This document shows positions 1 through 12,700 of a stretch of DNA of 64,000 bases, piece by piece (the stretch's first letter is position 1; every line of letters begins with the position of its first letter). The notes below the pieces were generated by a model. It saw nothing but the letters and a program-made list of their open reading frames with translations, made no database searches and was not told where the DNA came from. The translations under genes were made by a program, and so were the position numbers. The DNA comes from Membranipora membranacea (lineage: Eukaryota > Bryozoa > Gymnolaemata > Cheilostomatida > Membraniporidae): assembly GCA_914767715.1 (NCBI GenBank), contig OU612067.1, positions 11,158,001 to 11,222,000 on the forward strand, written 5' to 3'.

Positions 1-435
1 CGAGGTAAGAAATCAACAGATCAGATAGTGAAGAACATAACCCTGAGAAAGGGCTATTTTCAACAAAATAGAACCACCATGCTTTCCAGGGTGGTAGATG
101 GCTCATAACACCTAAGTTAATTTGTCCACCACCTTCTTACTTTAGTTTCATATTTTACCCATCAATGTATCCTATTATATACAGATGAGTTTCAAGAATG
201 GAAGTGCACAACATCATGAATTCCCATGTGCAACATCCATGTGAGGATCGCTATAATTGGCCATTTATTCAGCTTCATCTTTGGCATCGTGTGTCATATC
301 CAAAAGGAACCATATATAACCTATCACTGGCCAGCTGCCACTGACGACTGCTGCCACATTTTCTAATAAATATACAAATTTTCAATTAAGGTTTACGGGA
401 AAATTTATTTCAGTTTTCGTATTACAGATAATTAC
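1..435. other. Intron sequence at left edge
   Basis: Follows the donor of the last visible creatine kinase exon (ends at 436). I searched for the next expected exon of the second kinase domain (the LSSR region) on the minus strand and did not find it, so it should lie to the left of the window. Nothing else recognisable. Confidence 0.5.
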
Positions 436-3400
436 CTGGGTTAAGGTCAGTCTTGTGTGTCTTATCTTTAGTATAACCGTTATGTCTGAACTCGACAATC
501 TTATCCATGAAGTCAGCAAACTCGGTGTATGATTCCTCATCTCCGGCAACACATCCTGTTCATCATAAACAATGAGACTCATGTAAGCATCATTTTGTAT
601 TTTCTTTTTTTTTTCAGAGATTCTCGGCTGTCGAGAATGCATAAACATGATCCTATAGCTGAATGTGATGACTTATATTGCATAGTATTGAAATTGAAAA
701 TATTTTAAACCAAGGCCGGAATTGGGTAAAGTACGACCGTCATTTATTGCACAATACCGAAATTGTACCCAGTGAACCTGACGGTTGACAGTCTAGGACT
801 CTAGGAGATAAGGACTTTAGAATAGTCCTAGAATCATATTAAACAACCTGTCTCTAGTCAGGTACACTGCGTCAAAGTAGGAGGCTTGACAATTTTATCA
901 CAAAAATCAAGTATGATAATCATTCAGGTATTACAAAAGCGGAAGTAATGACTAACGCAGTTGCACAGCAATTTCCACCAAAAGATGGGATGTTCTGTAA
1001 ACTTAAAAAAAAAAATCAAAATGACGCAAACCGATATTGCTGACTTACCGACGGTGTAGATGTGAGGATGTCCCTTATTGTCGATGCCGGTCTTGATGGC
1101 GTCACGGAAGGAGTATCCGGTGGCTGTCTTCACATCCTTATACTTATCCCAGAGAGCTGGGGTCAGGCATCGAGCCATCCAGTTATTGTGCTGGCTCAGA
1201 TCGGGCATATCACCACGGTAACGGGCGCCTCCATTTCCTGGCATCAGCTCATCAATCTTCTCTCCTGATAACCAAAATTCGGATGATGTGAGACAGTGAG
1301 GAGAGAGTGATGATTTTGTGATGAATGAATTTGGATCATCTCATATATTATGTCTGTTTGTGGTTATTAAAACAACATACTCAGTGGGAGCATGAGTCCA
1401 TTTACTCAAGGATTATCCGCTTACTTAGATTGAATTCGGAAAAAATATGAGTTGAAGTTTCAATTCGGTCTTCTAATTATGATCAATTCATATGCATTAT
1501 GATCTCTTAGATTTCTGCTTTGACTGGATTGGGATTCACCCCATCCAAATATCACAAAAATGAAGGTCACAAAGCACAGAGAGTTAGATAGTACTTGAAT
1601 ATCAACCAGACAATAAAGTTTAGACATCTACTGGTTTACTTATAAGTGCTCACAAACTGGGTACAAGTCCCAGTATGAACATACCCTTCTCGAGTTTCTT
1701 CTCCATCTCGACAAGTAGATCCACACCATCTATGACGAGCTGTACGAGCTCCACCTCAGATTTACCGAGCCTGTCCAGGTTAGAGATGTCAAAGGTTCCA
1801 TCGTTAGAAGCTGTGTCTACACCACCTGTACCTCTCTTCTGGAGTCGGCATTTCAGCAGGATCTCGTCAAATCTGGAATAATCAATAATGAGAATTATTT
1901 TTATGGATATATATACTTTTTGTTTGTTTACGAGGTCAAAGAGTTGTTATTTTTGTTTGCTCATAACATACTTATGTATGAAAACCTCAATGAAAATGGG
2001 TGTAATAATAATAGTGATAATAATAATAATAATAGGGAATAAGAACAAAGATATACAATCATCAGCCCGAAAAAAGGGCAACTATTCTGATTTCCAAGTT
2101 CTAAAAGATACTAATGTGTTAATAGGAAGAGAAGGGTCATCATATATATTGCAGAAACCCAAACCACCATCCAAGCATAGCCTACACGAGTTTGCAGAAA
2201 TGAATATTCGATCATTGAGTTACAACCATGTAAATTAAGTCATAACTGATGCGATATCAAACTGGACTATGCAACAAAGCCTTTCCTTACTTTCAAAACA
2301 CACATTTGAATATGAAAAATGTAAAACAAAGTGAGAAGATACATATTGTATGCTTACTTGGCGTGTCCGCTGAGCTTTGGTAGTTTGACGTGTACTCCAG
2401 CTCGGAGACCTGTACCCAGGTTAGAGGGACAAGTTAGGATATATCCCAGGTGCTCACTCCACATGAACTCGTGTCCAGCTGAGGTCATGGTATCCTCAAC
2501 CTTCTTCAGACCAGTGCAGAATCTATCAAACACCTAGATAATAATATAATATAATAAATAAGTTCCAAAAGAAATAAAGTGAATACAGCAAGCATATTGC
2601 CAATGTGATGACCTTTAGTTTTGTTTTTGGAAAACCTGACCAGCCTTTTTTGAACCTTCTCTTGCAATCACCATAATTAGTATACTCTTCATCTCGATGT
2701 TGCATGTTCTCATTGGCCATTAGCACTGAACAGCAAATAAAGTGTATAAAAATTAAACGACGCATAGAACTCAGAGATTGTTGTTGAGTAGTTGTCTTCT
2801 TAATATCAAAGGGGAGATAACCTATAACACTACCAATAATCCAAAAATAGATGAGACGATGCAACCCCACAATGCATCACATCACTTAACAGACAGTTCC
2901 TCTTTATGAACCCACTCTCGTAACAGGATGTAGCTCCAATGATTGAATAAGGTGTCATGGGTCTTGATTTTTCAACATGGGTCCCTGGTACACAGGTTGG
3001 GGTGGGGTTGGGGTGGGGTTGGGGGGTTGGGTTGTGTGCCTACCTCTTTCATGTTACCGTCGTTCTGCATAGAGATAACTCTGCTATGATCCTCCTCATT
3101 AACCCAGACAAGGAAGTTCTTGTTATCGTTGTGCCAGATACCTCTTGCGTCAGGCCAGTCTCTGGCCATACCTATATTATACAGAACAAGAAGAGATGTT
3201 ATAATACCATACACAGACTAAACGCATCTGACATAATCGCGTATCGATTTATCTGGTGTTATTCGGAAGGTATAAATAATCATCAGTAGCGATCAGGCCT
3301 GTTCAAGTATCCAAAACTTCAAGAGAAGAAATCTGAAATACGAGTAATGATAACATTCTCACGTAATCAAGACAGATCGAATAAACAGGCTCTCAGCATT

Positions 3401-6400
3401 AGCCGATATGTTTATAAGATTTACACTATTCCTGTCGCTGCAGATATGAGCTTAATAAAACCTAGCCCCTAAAATCTTTACTAGCAACATGCCCTATTGT
3501 CAGCCTACAAAATAAAATAACCACTTGGGTTTCAGCAGTATCAGCAAACTGATGCTAGGATGCATTATAATTAGGGGGGTTGCGGTGTGCGCCCGACTTA
3601 CCAGATGAGAGGAGAAGAGGAGACACAGGCTTGTCAAACAAGAAGTGATCCTCGATAAGCTTCTCCTGATCAGCGTCGCTCATCTCATACAGAGGGAAGT
3701 ATTTACCCTGAAAGATGAAAGGGATGAGTTCAAATAACTGCCATACATATATTCATATCATATAGTCATCTAGTGAGTTGATTGATTGAAATCGGATGAC
3801 ATATCACACGCCACATGTCGAAGCTTGGGGGCTAGGCTGCAATGTCTGCATCAGGTTAACTCTCTGTTTGAAGGCAGGTTGGAGCACACCTCGGGGCCCA
3901 CCAAACCCCAGTAGTCAGTGGACTGCGGTAAGATTGTGTGAGTGTTTGAGCATATTGTTATTATACCCAATCAAGGCATGTAGAGTGGTATTTGAGCAAC
4001 CGTATACAAGGATATCAGTGATCTGATATAGCGAGGTTATTTTATTTTATGAAATCATAAACTGATAGGATTGTTTGGAGCAAAGTATTATATTAATACT
4101 CTCTGGACATAGCGGGATTCAGATATTCAACAAGACAAGATAGAATTGTAATTTTGGAGAGAGATTACCTTGAGGTCTCCGTCCAGTGTGGCGAGAGCGT
4201 CAACGAGGATTTTCTCTACATCTCTCCTCTCAGCTCTGTTACAGTGTGGGGGCAGGGCGTATCCTCTGATACATCTACCTGTTCTTACCTAACAATACAC
4301 AACAATGATGTTGTCATCGCTACCGTACCGGCACCCCTCAATTGCTCATTGCTTGTGACGGAAGTGAGCGTGTTGCATGTTATTCATAATTTCAAAACTA
4401 GATTTACAACTTGGACGACAGCAACGTCATAGCCAATCAAATATTATACTGCTGCATGACGACAATATCTGCATAACATAGTCAAATGAATAGTGCACAG
4501 CATATCAAATTTTTAGAACAAATATCAGATATTGAAATATCTGCTCTAGCAGATAAGGAATTTTGAAATGCTGTTTGATGGGTCATGATGATTGTTTATG
4601 CCTGCAATGCATAGACCACAAACAAGTGAACCAGTAGACAACTTTTCGTTGCAGGGGATGGTTAACCAAAAATATGTACAACATGGTCAGCCTAATAGTT
4701 ATTGTGTAAAATGAATTATTAATACCGCAGCAACAGTTTAAAAAACTGTCAAGCAGATTAACACCTCATTAAGAAGGGTGCTTGACTGCCTAATCAAGGC
4801 TATCCCAGAGTTGTTCAGTGGGTAGACTTCAGACTATGAAAATCAGTTTGATTTGCTCTAAGAATAACTTGCAAGCCTGTTTTACATTCTTGAGATGTGA
4901 AAGATCAATACAAAATGTCTACTAAGTATTGAGCAATGTTAAAGACTACCCAAAGACCAATCGTGTTATAGTCAGGCAGTTATTTATGATAAAGTTGTGT
5001 CAGATTTCCATGGTAAAACATGTTGATGCTCTACTTGGCATGAGTTATTGATGGTGGAAAGAGTGCCTCCCATAAGGGAAAGTAACTCTGATTCCGTGCA
5101 TAATGATGTCACTATGAACACAAAGCGCTCGTTTCTTGTATTGCAAATCTGACATAAGTTAATCATAAGTAACTGACTATAACATCCATTAGTCTTTGAG
5201 TAGTCTTTAATGTCGGTACATACTCGGCTAGAGAGGACGTAGTTGGAGTCGAGTTGTCCTCCCATGATCTTGCTAGAATCGAGATCAGTCTTGTGTTTGT
5301 CTCCCTTCTTGTAACCGTTGTGTCTGCCATCGATGACTGGATCCATGAGATCAGCGAATACATCATAGGAATCCTCATCACCAGCCACACAACCTGTAGG
5401 AGACAAGAATTTTGAAGATTATATTCTTTTTGCTTTTACCTTATACGATGTGGAATTTCTTTTTAGCAATTTTATGCACCCAGTAAATTTTTTTATATTA
5501 TGTTAACATTTCTGGAGAGAGGGTTTTAAAGTTAAACAAACATCAACAAACAAAATGGTGATTGAGCTGCCATCTTATGTACTCAGACATGTCAAAGAGT
5601 GCCCTTAATTCATATTTGGACCGCCCAGCCGGCGAAAATAGACCGAGCCCAACAGTTAGTTTGTTTGAGCTGATCTCCCGGGAATTCCAGGCCAAATTTG
5701 CATCGTGGGAATTATACCATAAACGGATTGAATTTCACAAGTAACAACCAGATCACAAGTTATGGAATGCATAGATCACTGAGCACAGGTAATTGCCCAA
5801 TAAATTAATAATTGTGATAATAATATAATGTGATATTAGTTGCAAATTGTTATCCGAGTCTAGAAGAACAAGGTACAGACTTAATAGTGAGTAATATGGG
5901 TACAGCGATAATACGGTACTTTCATATTTTGATTACTTCCTCAACTCTTTTTTATATGATTGAAAGGAACATAAATTTACCATAACTATCGAAATCAAGT
6001 CAGGAAAAATATTTTAGAGTCACGCAATTTCTCTACGATTCTCATAATTTCTTCACAGAACAATAAATCCTGCACCGACAGCAGCATATGCTGCCAAACC
6101 TCTTGGTGCCATAATAAGACTGGCAGCATCATTCAAGCAAAGACTAAATGCCAATAGGCTGATCCAGGTACAGCCGATATAGGCTTTGCATAAGTAATGG
6201 CTATTACAGTATCCAAAATTATTATGTTTAACATGAGTTTTGTTGAGTGCAAAACAAACTCAGTGTAACTTTATCCAAATTTAGCGCAAAGCTTTGAGAG
6301 CAGGGCTATATATGCTGTATGCCATGTAGCAGACAGGTTTGCTGCAAGCCATAATTTACAAGAATTGAATTACGGAATTTTGCTTTCAGCTCAAAATTAA

Positions 6401-8936
6401 AATATTGCAGATAGAAATGCAGTTTGAAAGTTCATTACACCCCAAAGCAAACTTGAGCATTCCAATCAGAATACCTGGTTCATAATAATATATCTATGCT
6501 ATCCCAGAATAAGTACATTGTGTCAAAATGGAAAACGCTGAAAGCCCGGCTCCAGCCAAGATGAAATCACGAAGCTGCCCAGTACGACGTGCCTGCGTAC
6601 CTGTGCATCAGGTACGCAGGCTCTACATAGACATTCTATTGCCATCATTAACCTCAATTATTTGTATATATAAACCCAACGGAAAGTGTTTCGCAGCAGT
6701 CTTTATTATATTATCCCTTGTGATTACATTTGCTGCTGCATGATGCCTAAAGCCGAGCTTTAATCTACTTAATACCTCTCAGTATGGCAGCTTAATTAGA
6801 GACTGATCACTATAAAATCGCTCTCGTAATGGACAGTAATGGTTTTACAAAGGTTATAAACCCTCTAAACCAACAGGGGCAGACAGCGGGATGTCTACGA
6901 AGGACCTTCACTAGCGAACAAATCACTGCATGGGACATATTACTAAAAATAAGGGAGTTGTTCATCCCTAAATCATATGAGGATAAGAATGTTAATCCAT
7001 GGCTTGGTAATGCTGATCAAACAACACTTGTGATCGTGTCATGATATGACCACAGAGAAAGGATATAATTATTATCATGTGACATCACTATCATCCATGG
7101 GCAGTGTATGACCTATAGTGTAATTATCCGGGATGGTATTATTATCTGTTGATTAGAAACAAATAAGAAATGTGTGATATCAATTTGTCATCCGGAACTG
7201 GCCTTGAAATGTTTGGCAATGCTCTGTATTCTAGAATGTGTTTATGTGAAATGATGTTGCAATGTCGATATAGACAGATTATCAAACTGTTGTTTTGATT
7301 TAAATCATGGAATGACACAGATTTTAAAAGTTCAGTGGTTTTAGTTGATGAATATTTCAGAATCTGGCATTGGAAACAGAAGGCCAACACAGCAAAATCA
7401 GTTATACAACCAGAGACTATAGAGACTATATCTATAGTCTCTGATACAACTGCTAGTTTGGAGTTTTTATTGTCGATTTTTAACCACAATCACGACTGAG
7501 TGATATTATTGCCTCTTTTTAATCAAGCAAAAAATTTGAGTACATGATTTGGCAGTGTTGCAGGAAGGGCTGGTAGGGTAGAAAAGTCTAGAACCAAAAG
7601 AACGAAATAGGTGTCAATTACCACAAGCAAAAAGTTCTTAAAAGGCAAATACCGCTGTATTGTGGCAGTGAATGACCTGTCCCGATAGGTTAAAATCTTT
7701 ATCATTAGGTACACAGGAACAACAAACTCCAGACATAATATGAATGCTATGCCAGTAAAAAGCAAGAACATCCAGGCATGCAGACACAATTAAATAATTC
7801 GCTTTTCTCAGATGCATTGTGCTTAGAATCTAAGCACAATGTATAGAGCAGAGCAAAATATAGAAATCTGATGTACAAGCCTTTAGCAAACTGACATCGA
7901 GACTACACTATTATCATGTGTATCTCTGATTGTTAGAGTCAAATTAGAAAGAGTACCGAATTGTGTCCACCCCTAATTGTCACACCGAATTCCTTGTGAT
8001 TGTAGTCATGCAAAATTAATTAGTTCACACTCCTTTGATCAGAAGTATACATGCAATAGTATCAGAGACTATAGATATAGATTATAGATTATCTATAGTC
8101 TCTGATAGTATATCACTGGTCATCAGTGTGATGGTAAAAAGTAAAATATTGAAATCTGAAGTACAAGCCCTGAGTGTTGAATGGAATAGACCTAGCTATG
8201 AATAAGCCTGTGTATCTACAAGTTCCCCAATCATATGGAAAGTACGGCCTGTGAAGCCGGATCTTTACATGTTACTCACCGACTGTGTAGATAAAGGGAT
8301 GTCCAGGGTTATCCACTCCGGTCTGGATCATCTGATCGAGGGTGAAGCCACTGGCAGTCTTCTTGTCCTTCAGTTTCATGTAGATGTCGTGAGTGAGACA
8401 TTTTGCCATCCAGTTGTTGTGCTTCTTCAGGTCTGGGAAGCCGGGAATCTTGCTGTCACTATCAAACACAGAAAATAGATTATAACATGCAAGGAAAACT
8501 TTGTTCCAACACAGAAAACGGATTATAACACACAAGGAATGGTCTGTTTTCTTTGCAGTTTTTAATTTCAAATCTTTACATCAAATTTAGTGCCTTTTTT
8601 CTGCAACTTGTTCCAGTCATGATTTTAGATGATGATAAGATGGGAGAGCAGACTAATGCAACTATGAAAACAATGGTGAGAGGTTCATTGTTCATTCTGT
8701 GATAGTGTATGGATGTATGTATGAATTAGTGATATGAAAAAGAATGAGCAGCAGCATTATAGCCTTTTGAGCCAAGCCTAGAAACCCTAAAATAAAAGGT
8801 TTGCTGGCAAAATGAATCGCCTTAGCTTTCATTGATATTGTTTGATAACTCACAGTTCTTGATCCTTGATCAGTAGATATGCAGCATACAAACCAAATAC
8901 TAGAAAAGCTATGAATACTACAGCTACAAGAACCAT
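436..8936 (-). CDS. Multidomain creatine kinase with N-terminal membrane segment (5' part; continues off left edge)
   Basis: Transfers phosphate between ATP and creatine. Exons on the minus strand: 8936-8854, 8458-8280, 5393-5224, 4288-4169, 3707-3602, 3171-3044, 2533-2358, 1872-1685, 1264-1049, 555-436; all junction phases agree. The first exon encodes a hydrophobic helix of about 20 residues followed by LLIKDQEL, so the enzyme looks membrane-anchored. Kinase domain 1 (about residues 28-385) shows [24 protein letters not shown], the HNGY loop, [22 protein letters not shown], the catalytic-Cys motif TCPSNLGTG and RGTGGVDTA; the last favours creatine over arginine. Domain 2 starts with [11 protein letters not shown] and reaches DLNP before the window ends. 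Tandem domains resemble flagellar-type creatine kinases. The ATG at 8936 (A at -3, G at +4) was chosen; an in-frame ATG near 9050 would add a longer N-terminus. The family is certain; total domain number and cell location are not. Confidence 0.93.
2003..2034. repeat. AAT/ATA trinucleotide microsatellite
   Basis: Imperfect run of (AAT)n broken by one GTG step, inside the creatine kinase intron between the exons ending at 2358 and starting at 1872. Confidence 0.8.
2996..3033 (+). repeat. G-rich tract with quadruplex potential
   Basis: Six runs of four or more G separated by one or two T in under 40 bases on the plus strand. It sits about 10 nt inside the intron from the creatine kinase donor at 3043, so the pre-mRNA carries a C-rich run beside its 5' splice site while the coding DNA strand partner can form a G-quadruplex. 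Confidence 0.7.
3795..3946 (-). mobile_element. SINE-like repeat, copy 1 (decayed)
   Basis: About 150 bp in a creatine kinase intron align with 43430-43632. Shared blocks include TATCACACGCCACATG/TTATCACACGTCACAT, a CAGGTT..CTCTGTTTG block and CCAAACCCCAG followed by GGACTGC. The tRNA-derived head that is clear in the other copy is degraded or missing here. Orientation is taken from that copy. Confidence 0.6.
5589..6564 (+). CDS. Small nested three-exon gene, unknown function
   Basis: Lies inside a creatine kinase intron on the opposite strand. Exons 5589-5740, 6059-6167 and 6508-6564 give 105 residues. The first donor (CACAA|GTAAC) leaves two bases, the second exon has a strong acceptor (TTTCTTCACAG) and restores the frame, its donor CAG|GTACAG is phase 0, and the third acceptor (CTATCCCAG) opens straight into frame and ends at TGA. 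The protein is basic and soluble-looking: [20 protein letters not shown], then a proline/alanine stretch ([12 protein letters not shown]), then an Arg/Lys-rich end ([12 protein letters not shown]). No family recognised. An in-frame ATG at 5577 is the alternative start; an out-of-frame ATG at 5554 could act as a uORF. The chained phases and coding-like composition support a real gene; expression is unproven. Confidence 0.6.
6591..6621. repeat. Perfect inverted repeat
   Basis: Arms GCCTGCGTACCTG (6591-6603) and CAGGTACGCAGGC (6609-6621) with a 5-nt loop. It begins about 27 bases after the stop codon of the nested gene, so it would form a stable hairpin in that gene's 3' UTR. Confidence 0.85.
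7412..7442. repeat. Inverted repeat AGAGACTATAGA (left of a pair)
   Basis: Arms AGAGACTATAGA (7412-7423) and TCTATAGTCTCT (7431-7442) with a 7-nt spacer. The arm sequence recurs in the palindrome at 8060-8107. Confidence 0.8.
7815..7841. repeat. Perfect 27-bp palindrome
   Basis: CATTGTGCTTAGA and TCTAAGCACAATG flank a single A; no mismatches. Lies between the two AGAGACTATAGA palindromes. Confidence 0.85.
8060..8107. repeat. Inverted repeat TATCAGAGACTATAGATA (right of a pair)
   Basis: Arms of 18 bp, 8060-8077 and 8090-8107, match perfectly around a 12-nt spacer. The core is shared with 7412-7442, which suggests both are ends or relics of one small element family. Confidence 0.8.
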
Positions 8937-9766
8937 GTTGTCGGTCTTACGCTGTCTTCTCAACAACAATGCCAATCCTAGGGTGGCAGTTTTATGGTTT
9001 AAGCTTCCTAGCTTAGCTACATGTTGATAATTATAACTAGGAAGCATCAACTTACGGTAATAAAGCCATCATGAGCAACGGAAATGAGTGGGGTGTAAAA
9101 GTGAAGTGCAGATTGTTGCAATTGACGTACAGATTTAAAGAGGGAATTGTTTCCACTTTGATGACCTGTTTTCACTGCAAGAGTTTCCCAATCCAAAGGA
9201 AGTGACCGTTATGTTTTATACATATTTCAATCTATGTTTGATTTTTAGGAACGGAAGAGATGAAAAACGGATATGAAGATGTGAAGGAATGAACAGAAGA
9301 AGTGTTTTTTTTATTTGTCAGCAGTGTGCATGAGATATGAACAGGAAATGACATGATTGATTGGATGAGGGTGTAGGCAATAAGATTGTGGCAAGTGCCA
9401 AAAAAGAAAAAAATAATATACATACTGGCATTTACAAACCAAAGTCATATTTTGGCCAAATATACATTAACATGACATTTACCGCTTGGCTGTGATAGAT
9501 GATGAACAGAAAGAATGCAAAGTTGATGACCAATAGAATGGCATTTCAATGTCACATAAAATACAGATAAGATTTACAATCAGGAAGTGATAGCGATAGG
9601 CGAAGCACGGCCTAATTCTTTATGCAATATACATAGATCTACAGCTTTGCAATACTTTATGTACATGATATTTGGCAATGATAGTCCTCGAAACAATACG
9701 AAAGTCTTTGGCATAGTTGCTCGACAAAATCGTGTGGTTATTTCGGCGACAGACGGAGCAGCTAGT
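8937..9766. other. Intergenic region between two minus-strand genes
   Basis: Contains the promoter and 5' UTR side of the creatine kinase gene and the 3' UTR of the lipidated-protein gene. A TTTATT at about 9309 (AATAAA on the minus strand) is a possible but distant polyadenylation signal. No other gene seen. Confidence 0.4.
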
Positions 9767-12700
9767 TTACTCATATTCGTATTCATACTCATCCTCGTCC
9801 TCAGCACCACTGGCACGTTTGGGGGGAGGGGCAGGTGGGGCAGGGGTTACGGACAGTCTCACTGACATCGACACAACGGAGGCTGGTTTGGATTTGGACT
9901 CATTTTTCTCATCTTTACTATCGACCTTCACCATCAAACCATGCTCTTCATCGGCTAAGACCTTGAGCTGAGTGGAGACTCTGCCTCCCTGCGCCGAGCC
10001 TCTTCCCTCCCTGGAGACTGAGACTCTACCACCCTGAGACGAGGCCACTTGTCCCCCCTGTGCGGACACCATATCACGCTGCTGAGACGAACGACTAGCT
10101 CTATCTCCGGCATCTCCGGCAGGGCCCTCTTCCCTGCTAGCCTTACGTGATTCAGGCTTAGATAACTTACTGTCGCGTGCTGACGCAGGCTCTGACGGAG
10201 GCTTTGACTCACTCTCCTGCGGAGCTGGGGTTGGAGCTGCAGTAGATGGAGCTGCAGCAGTATCAGCTGCAGGGGTTGCGGCAGCAGGAGTGGCCGGTGC
10301 CTGTGGCAGCGGTCTTGGAGTAGCGACCTGTACCATCTGTGGATGGTCTGGTGTTGGTTCAGATCCCGGGCTAGCTTCCCCTTCCTTTGGCTTGAAGATA
10401 GCAGTAGGAGCAGGAACGGTCGAGCCGTCAGCAAACTGGAACTGATACTCATACTGGTACTCATAGTCATCGTCCTGGTCGCTGTCCCCTTCACGCTTCT
10501 TAGCTTTGTCCTTCTCCGATACGATCATCACGGGTACTTGTCGCTATAAACAACATTACGGCAAAACACATTAACAAACTTTGATATGACTCGATATAAT
10601 ATTGAATCTCACCATCTTTCTGCCATGTTGACAAGTTCCTTGTTTTTCGGCTGATAGTGATTTGCTTGCTTTCAGTTGGATATCCAATAGACAAGTGAGT
10701 GTTTAGGGATATATATATTTATTCAGTCATAGGGCTATCTATCTAGCCGGCAGTGATTTCATCAACATTTCTGCATGTGAAGAGTAGCTAGCTTTCTGAT
10801 TGGTTAAAGCTAACAATCCTATCTCATTTCATACTCATTGATAGCTTTGTATATTATATCAATCTCAAGAGTTCATAAAATATGGATTGTTATTTATCTA
10901 TATGCGTCACTAGACAGTGTTGCATTGCTGCAAAATGTGACAAATGTCATGTACCTAACATTTTTAACCTAATCAGACCATACACTTTGATGTAAGTTAC
11001 TTTTCAAGCACTGACATTTCCATATCTGGTTTGAAAGGGCAGATTAAAACTCAAAAGTGCTACCAAGTTGAAATTCTAAATTTATTGAAACGAGCTCTTG
11101 TTCCATGGATGGAGAGATATGTGAACAAGTCAATATATTTTTTTTAAATAATCAACTTCTACCTATAGCCTACATTTAATAGGCCTATTTTGTTTCAATT
11201 AAAAGACCCTCCCAATATCCAGGGGCGGTGAATACCCAGGGCTGATAATTATGTAGGACCATTTACAGGGCATTAACGAGCAGCTTCTCCCTTTTTATCT
11301 ATACACCTTACGTAACAAGCCATCAATGTTCTAACAACTTTCAAGCCTACTCTATAAATGCTGCGTATAAGAGGCTATTTTAGGAAAATACATCTATGTT
11401 TAGATTGAGGGTGCTACTTCGGACATCAGATGATGGATAGTGTCTATCCCTAGTTTCTATCAAATATATACTTACCATAGTAGGGGCGGCTGTAGCCTCC
11501 GTCCCAACCCCTCCGGTCTCATCTCTCTTATCACCTTGGGGGGACGTGATCAGGTTACCGTCTGCGTCATATTTCTTCCTACGTTTCATGATAGCGTGAG
11601 GGGGAATGGTTCTGTCTGTGTTGATCAGCACGTTAATTTTTCCAGGCTTGGCTGGAGGGGTGATCTTTCGTTTCATAGCCTCAGCTTTAGCCAGTGCCTG
11701 CTCGACGGCGTTGTTAGCCGCCACCTCAGCCTGTTGCTTAGCGACCAGAGCCATCTGCAGGGCTTCCTGTTGCTGCTTGACCAGCTGTTGTTGCTGCTGA
11801 AGCAGCATGCCTTTCTGTTCCTCAAACTGCTGCTCTGTGATTCGCTGCTGCTGCCGGGCGTTCTCCAGCTGCTCTGCCTGTAGTTTGATTTGCTGGACCT
11901 GTTGTTGTGACATCTTATCCTGCTGTTTTATAGATAATTGTTGCTGCTCGTTGAGCCGAGCGCTGAGAGAGAGGGAGAGAGGAGGAAATGATGAGGAATG
12001 ATTGAATGAATATGAGTTGAAAGAAGGCTGTAGTGCAAGAGAAACTAAATGTTGATTAAGATGACTGAGCGAGAAGCGTTTGAAATTGTACAGAATGATG
12101 GATAACGCTGGTAAGATCTGATGGAACAAGTTGTACCAAAGTGTTTGAATGTGAGTTGTGTTCTCTTTTGACAAAGTGAGCATAAACATCAACTACAGTG
12201 AAACATGGACAGTTTTAGACAAGGATCAAATTATTAAATCTGGGATTCTACGAAATTTCTAACAATCATCTACATGTTATAGATGTGATCGTGGCCAAGT
12301 TGATCCAACTTTACTATCACACACAACACACAGCAACACACAATCACTTCACACAATCAAATTAGTACTGAAACACACTACTCAACACTAGCCATGACAA
12401 GGCTAACCCAACACATTTCAAATAATGATTTTTGAGGCTTCAAATATTTGATTTTTTTTCAAGAAGGTTTTCTCACTCATCAGGACAAAGCAATGCAGCT
12501 CACGCATGCTACACGTCAGATGATATCAAGTCAATATAGATTTACATGATATGCAGATAGCCAAATCAGAAGCATGGCATTGACAATCGCAATCTATGTC
12601 TAATCACTGTGTAGGCTAACAGAGGTAATGAAATTTCTGTGTGCTCAGATCAACACTAAAATAAGCTGGGTGTATTTATTTAGAGGAATGAAGTCTAAAA

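Larger units (their letters stand above)
6622..8279. other. Creatine kinase intron with small palindromes
   Basis: Between the nested gene and the creatine kinase exon at 8280-8458. It holds three palindromes (7412-7442, 7815-7841, 8060-8107) and short open frames without splice support. No further gene seen. Confidence 0.5.

Noticed and set aside
6528-6743. 71-codon plus-strand frame with a hydrophobic C-terminus and a good start context
   Set aside because: The same bases are better explained as the last exon of the nested gene in another frame, and the frame spans that gene's 3' hairpin.
6829-7044. 71-codon plus-strand frame with a fair start context
   Set aside because: No splice partners, no recognised motif; length is within chance expectation for AT-rich intron DNA.
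9717-9971. Plus-strand frame rich in Ser/Tyr
   Set aside because: Antisense shadow of the acidic, Tyr-rich tail of the lipidated-protein gene.
11440-11883. 147-codon plus-strand frame rich in Leu
   Set aside because: Antisense shadow of the Gln-rich exon of the lipidated-protein gene.
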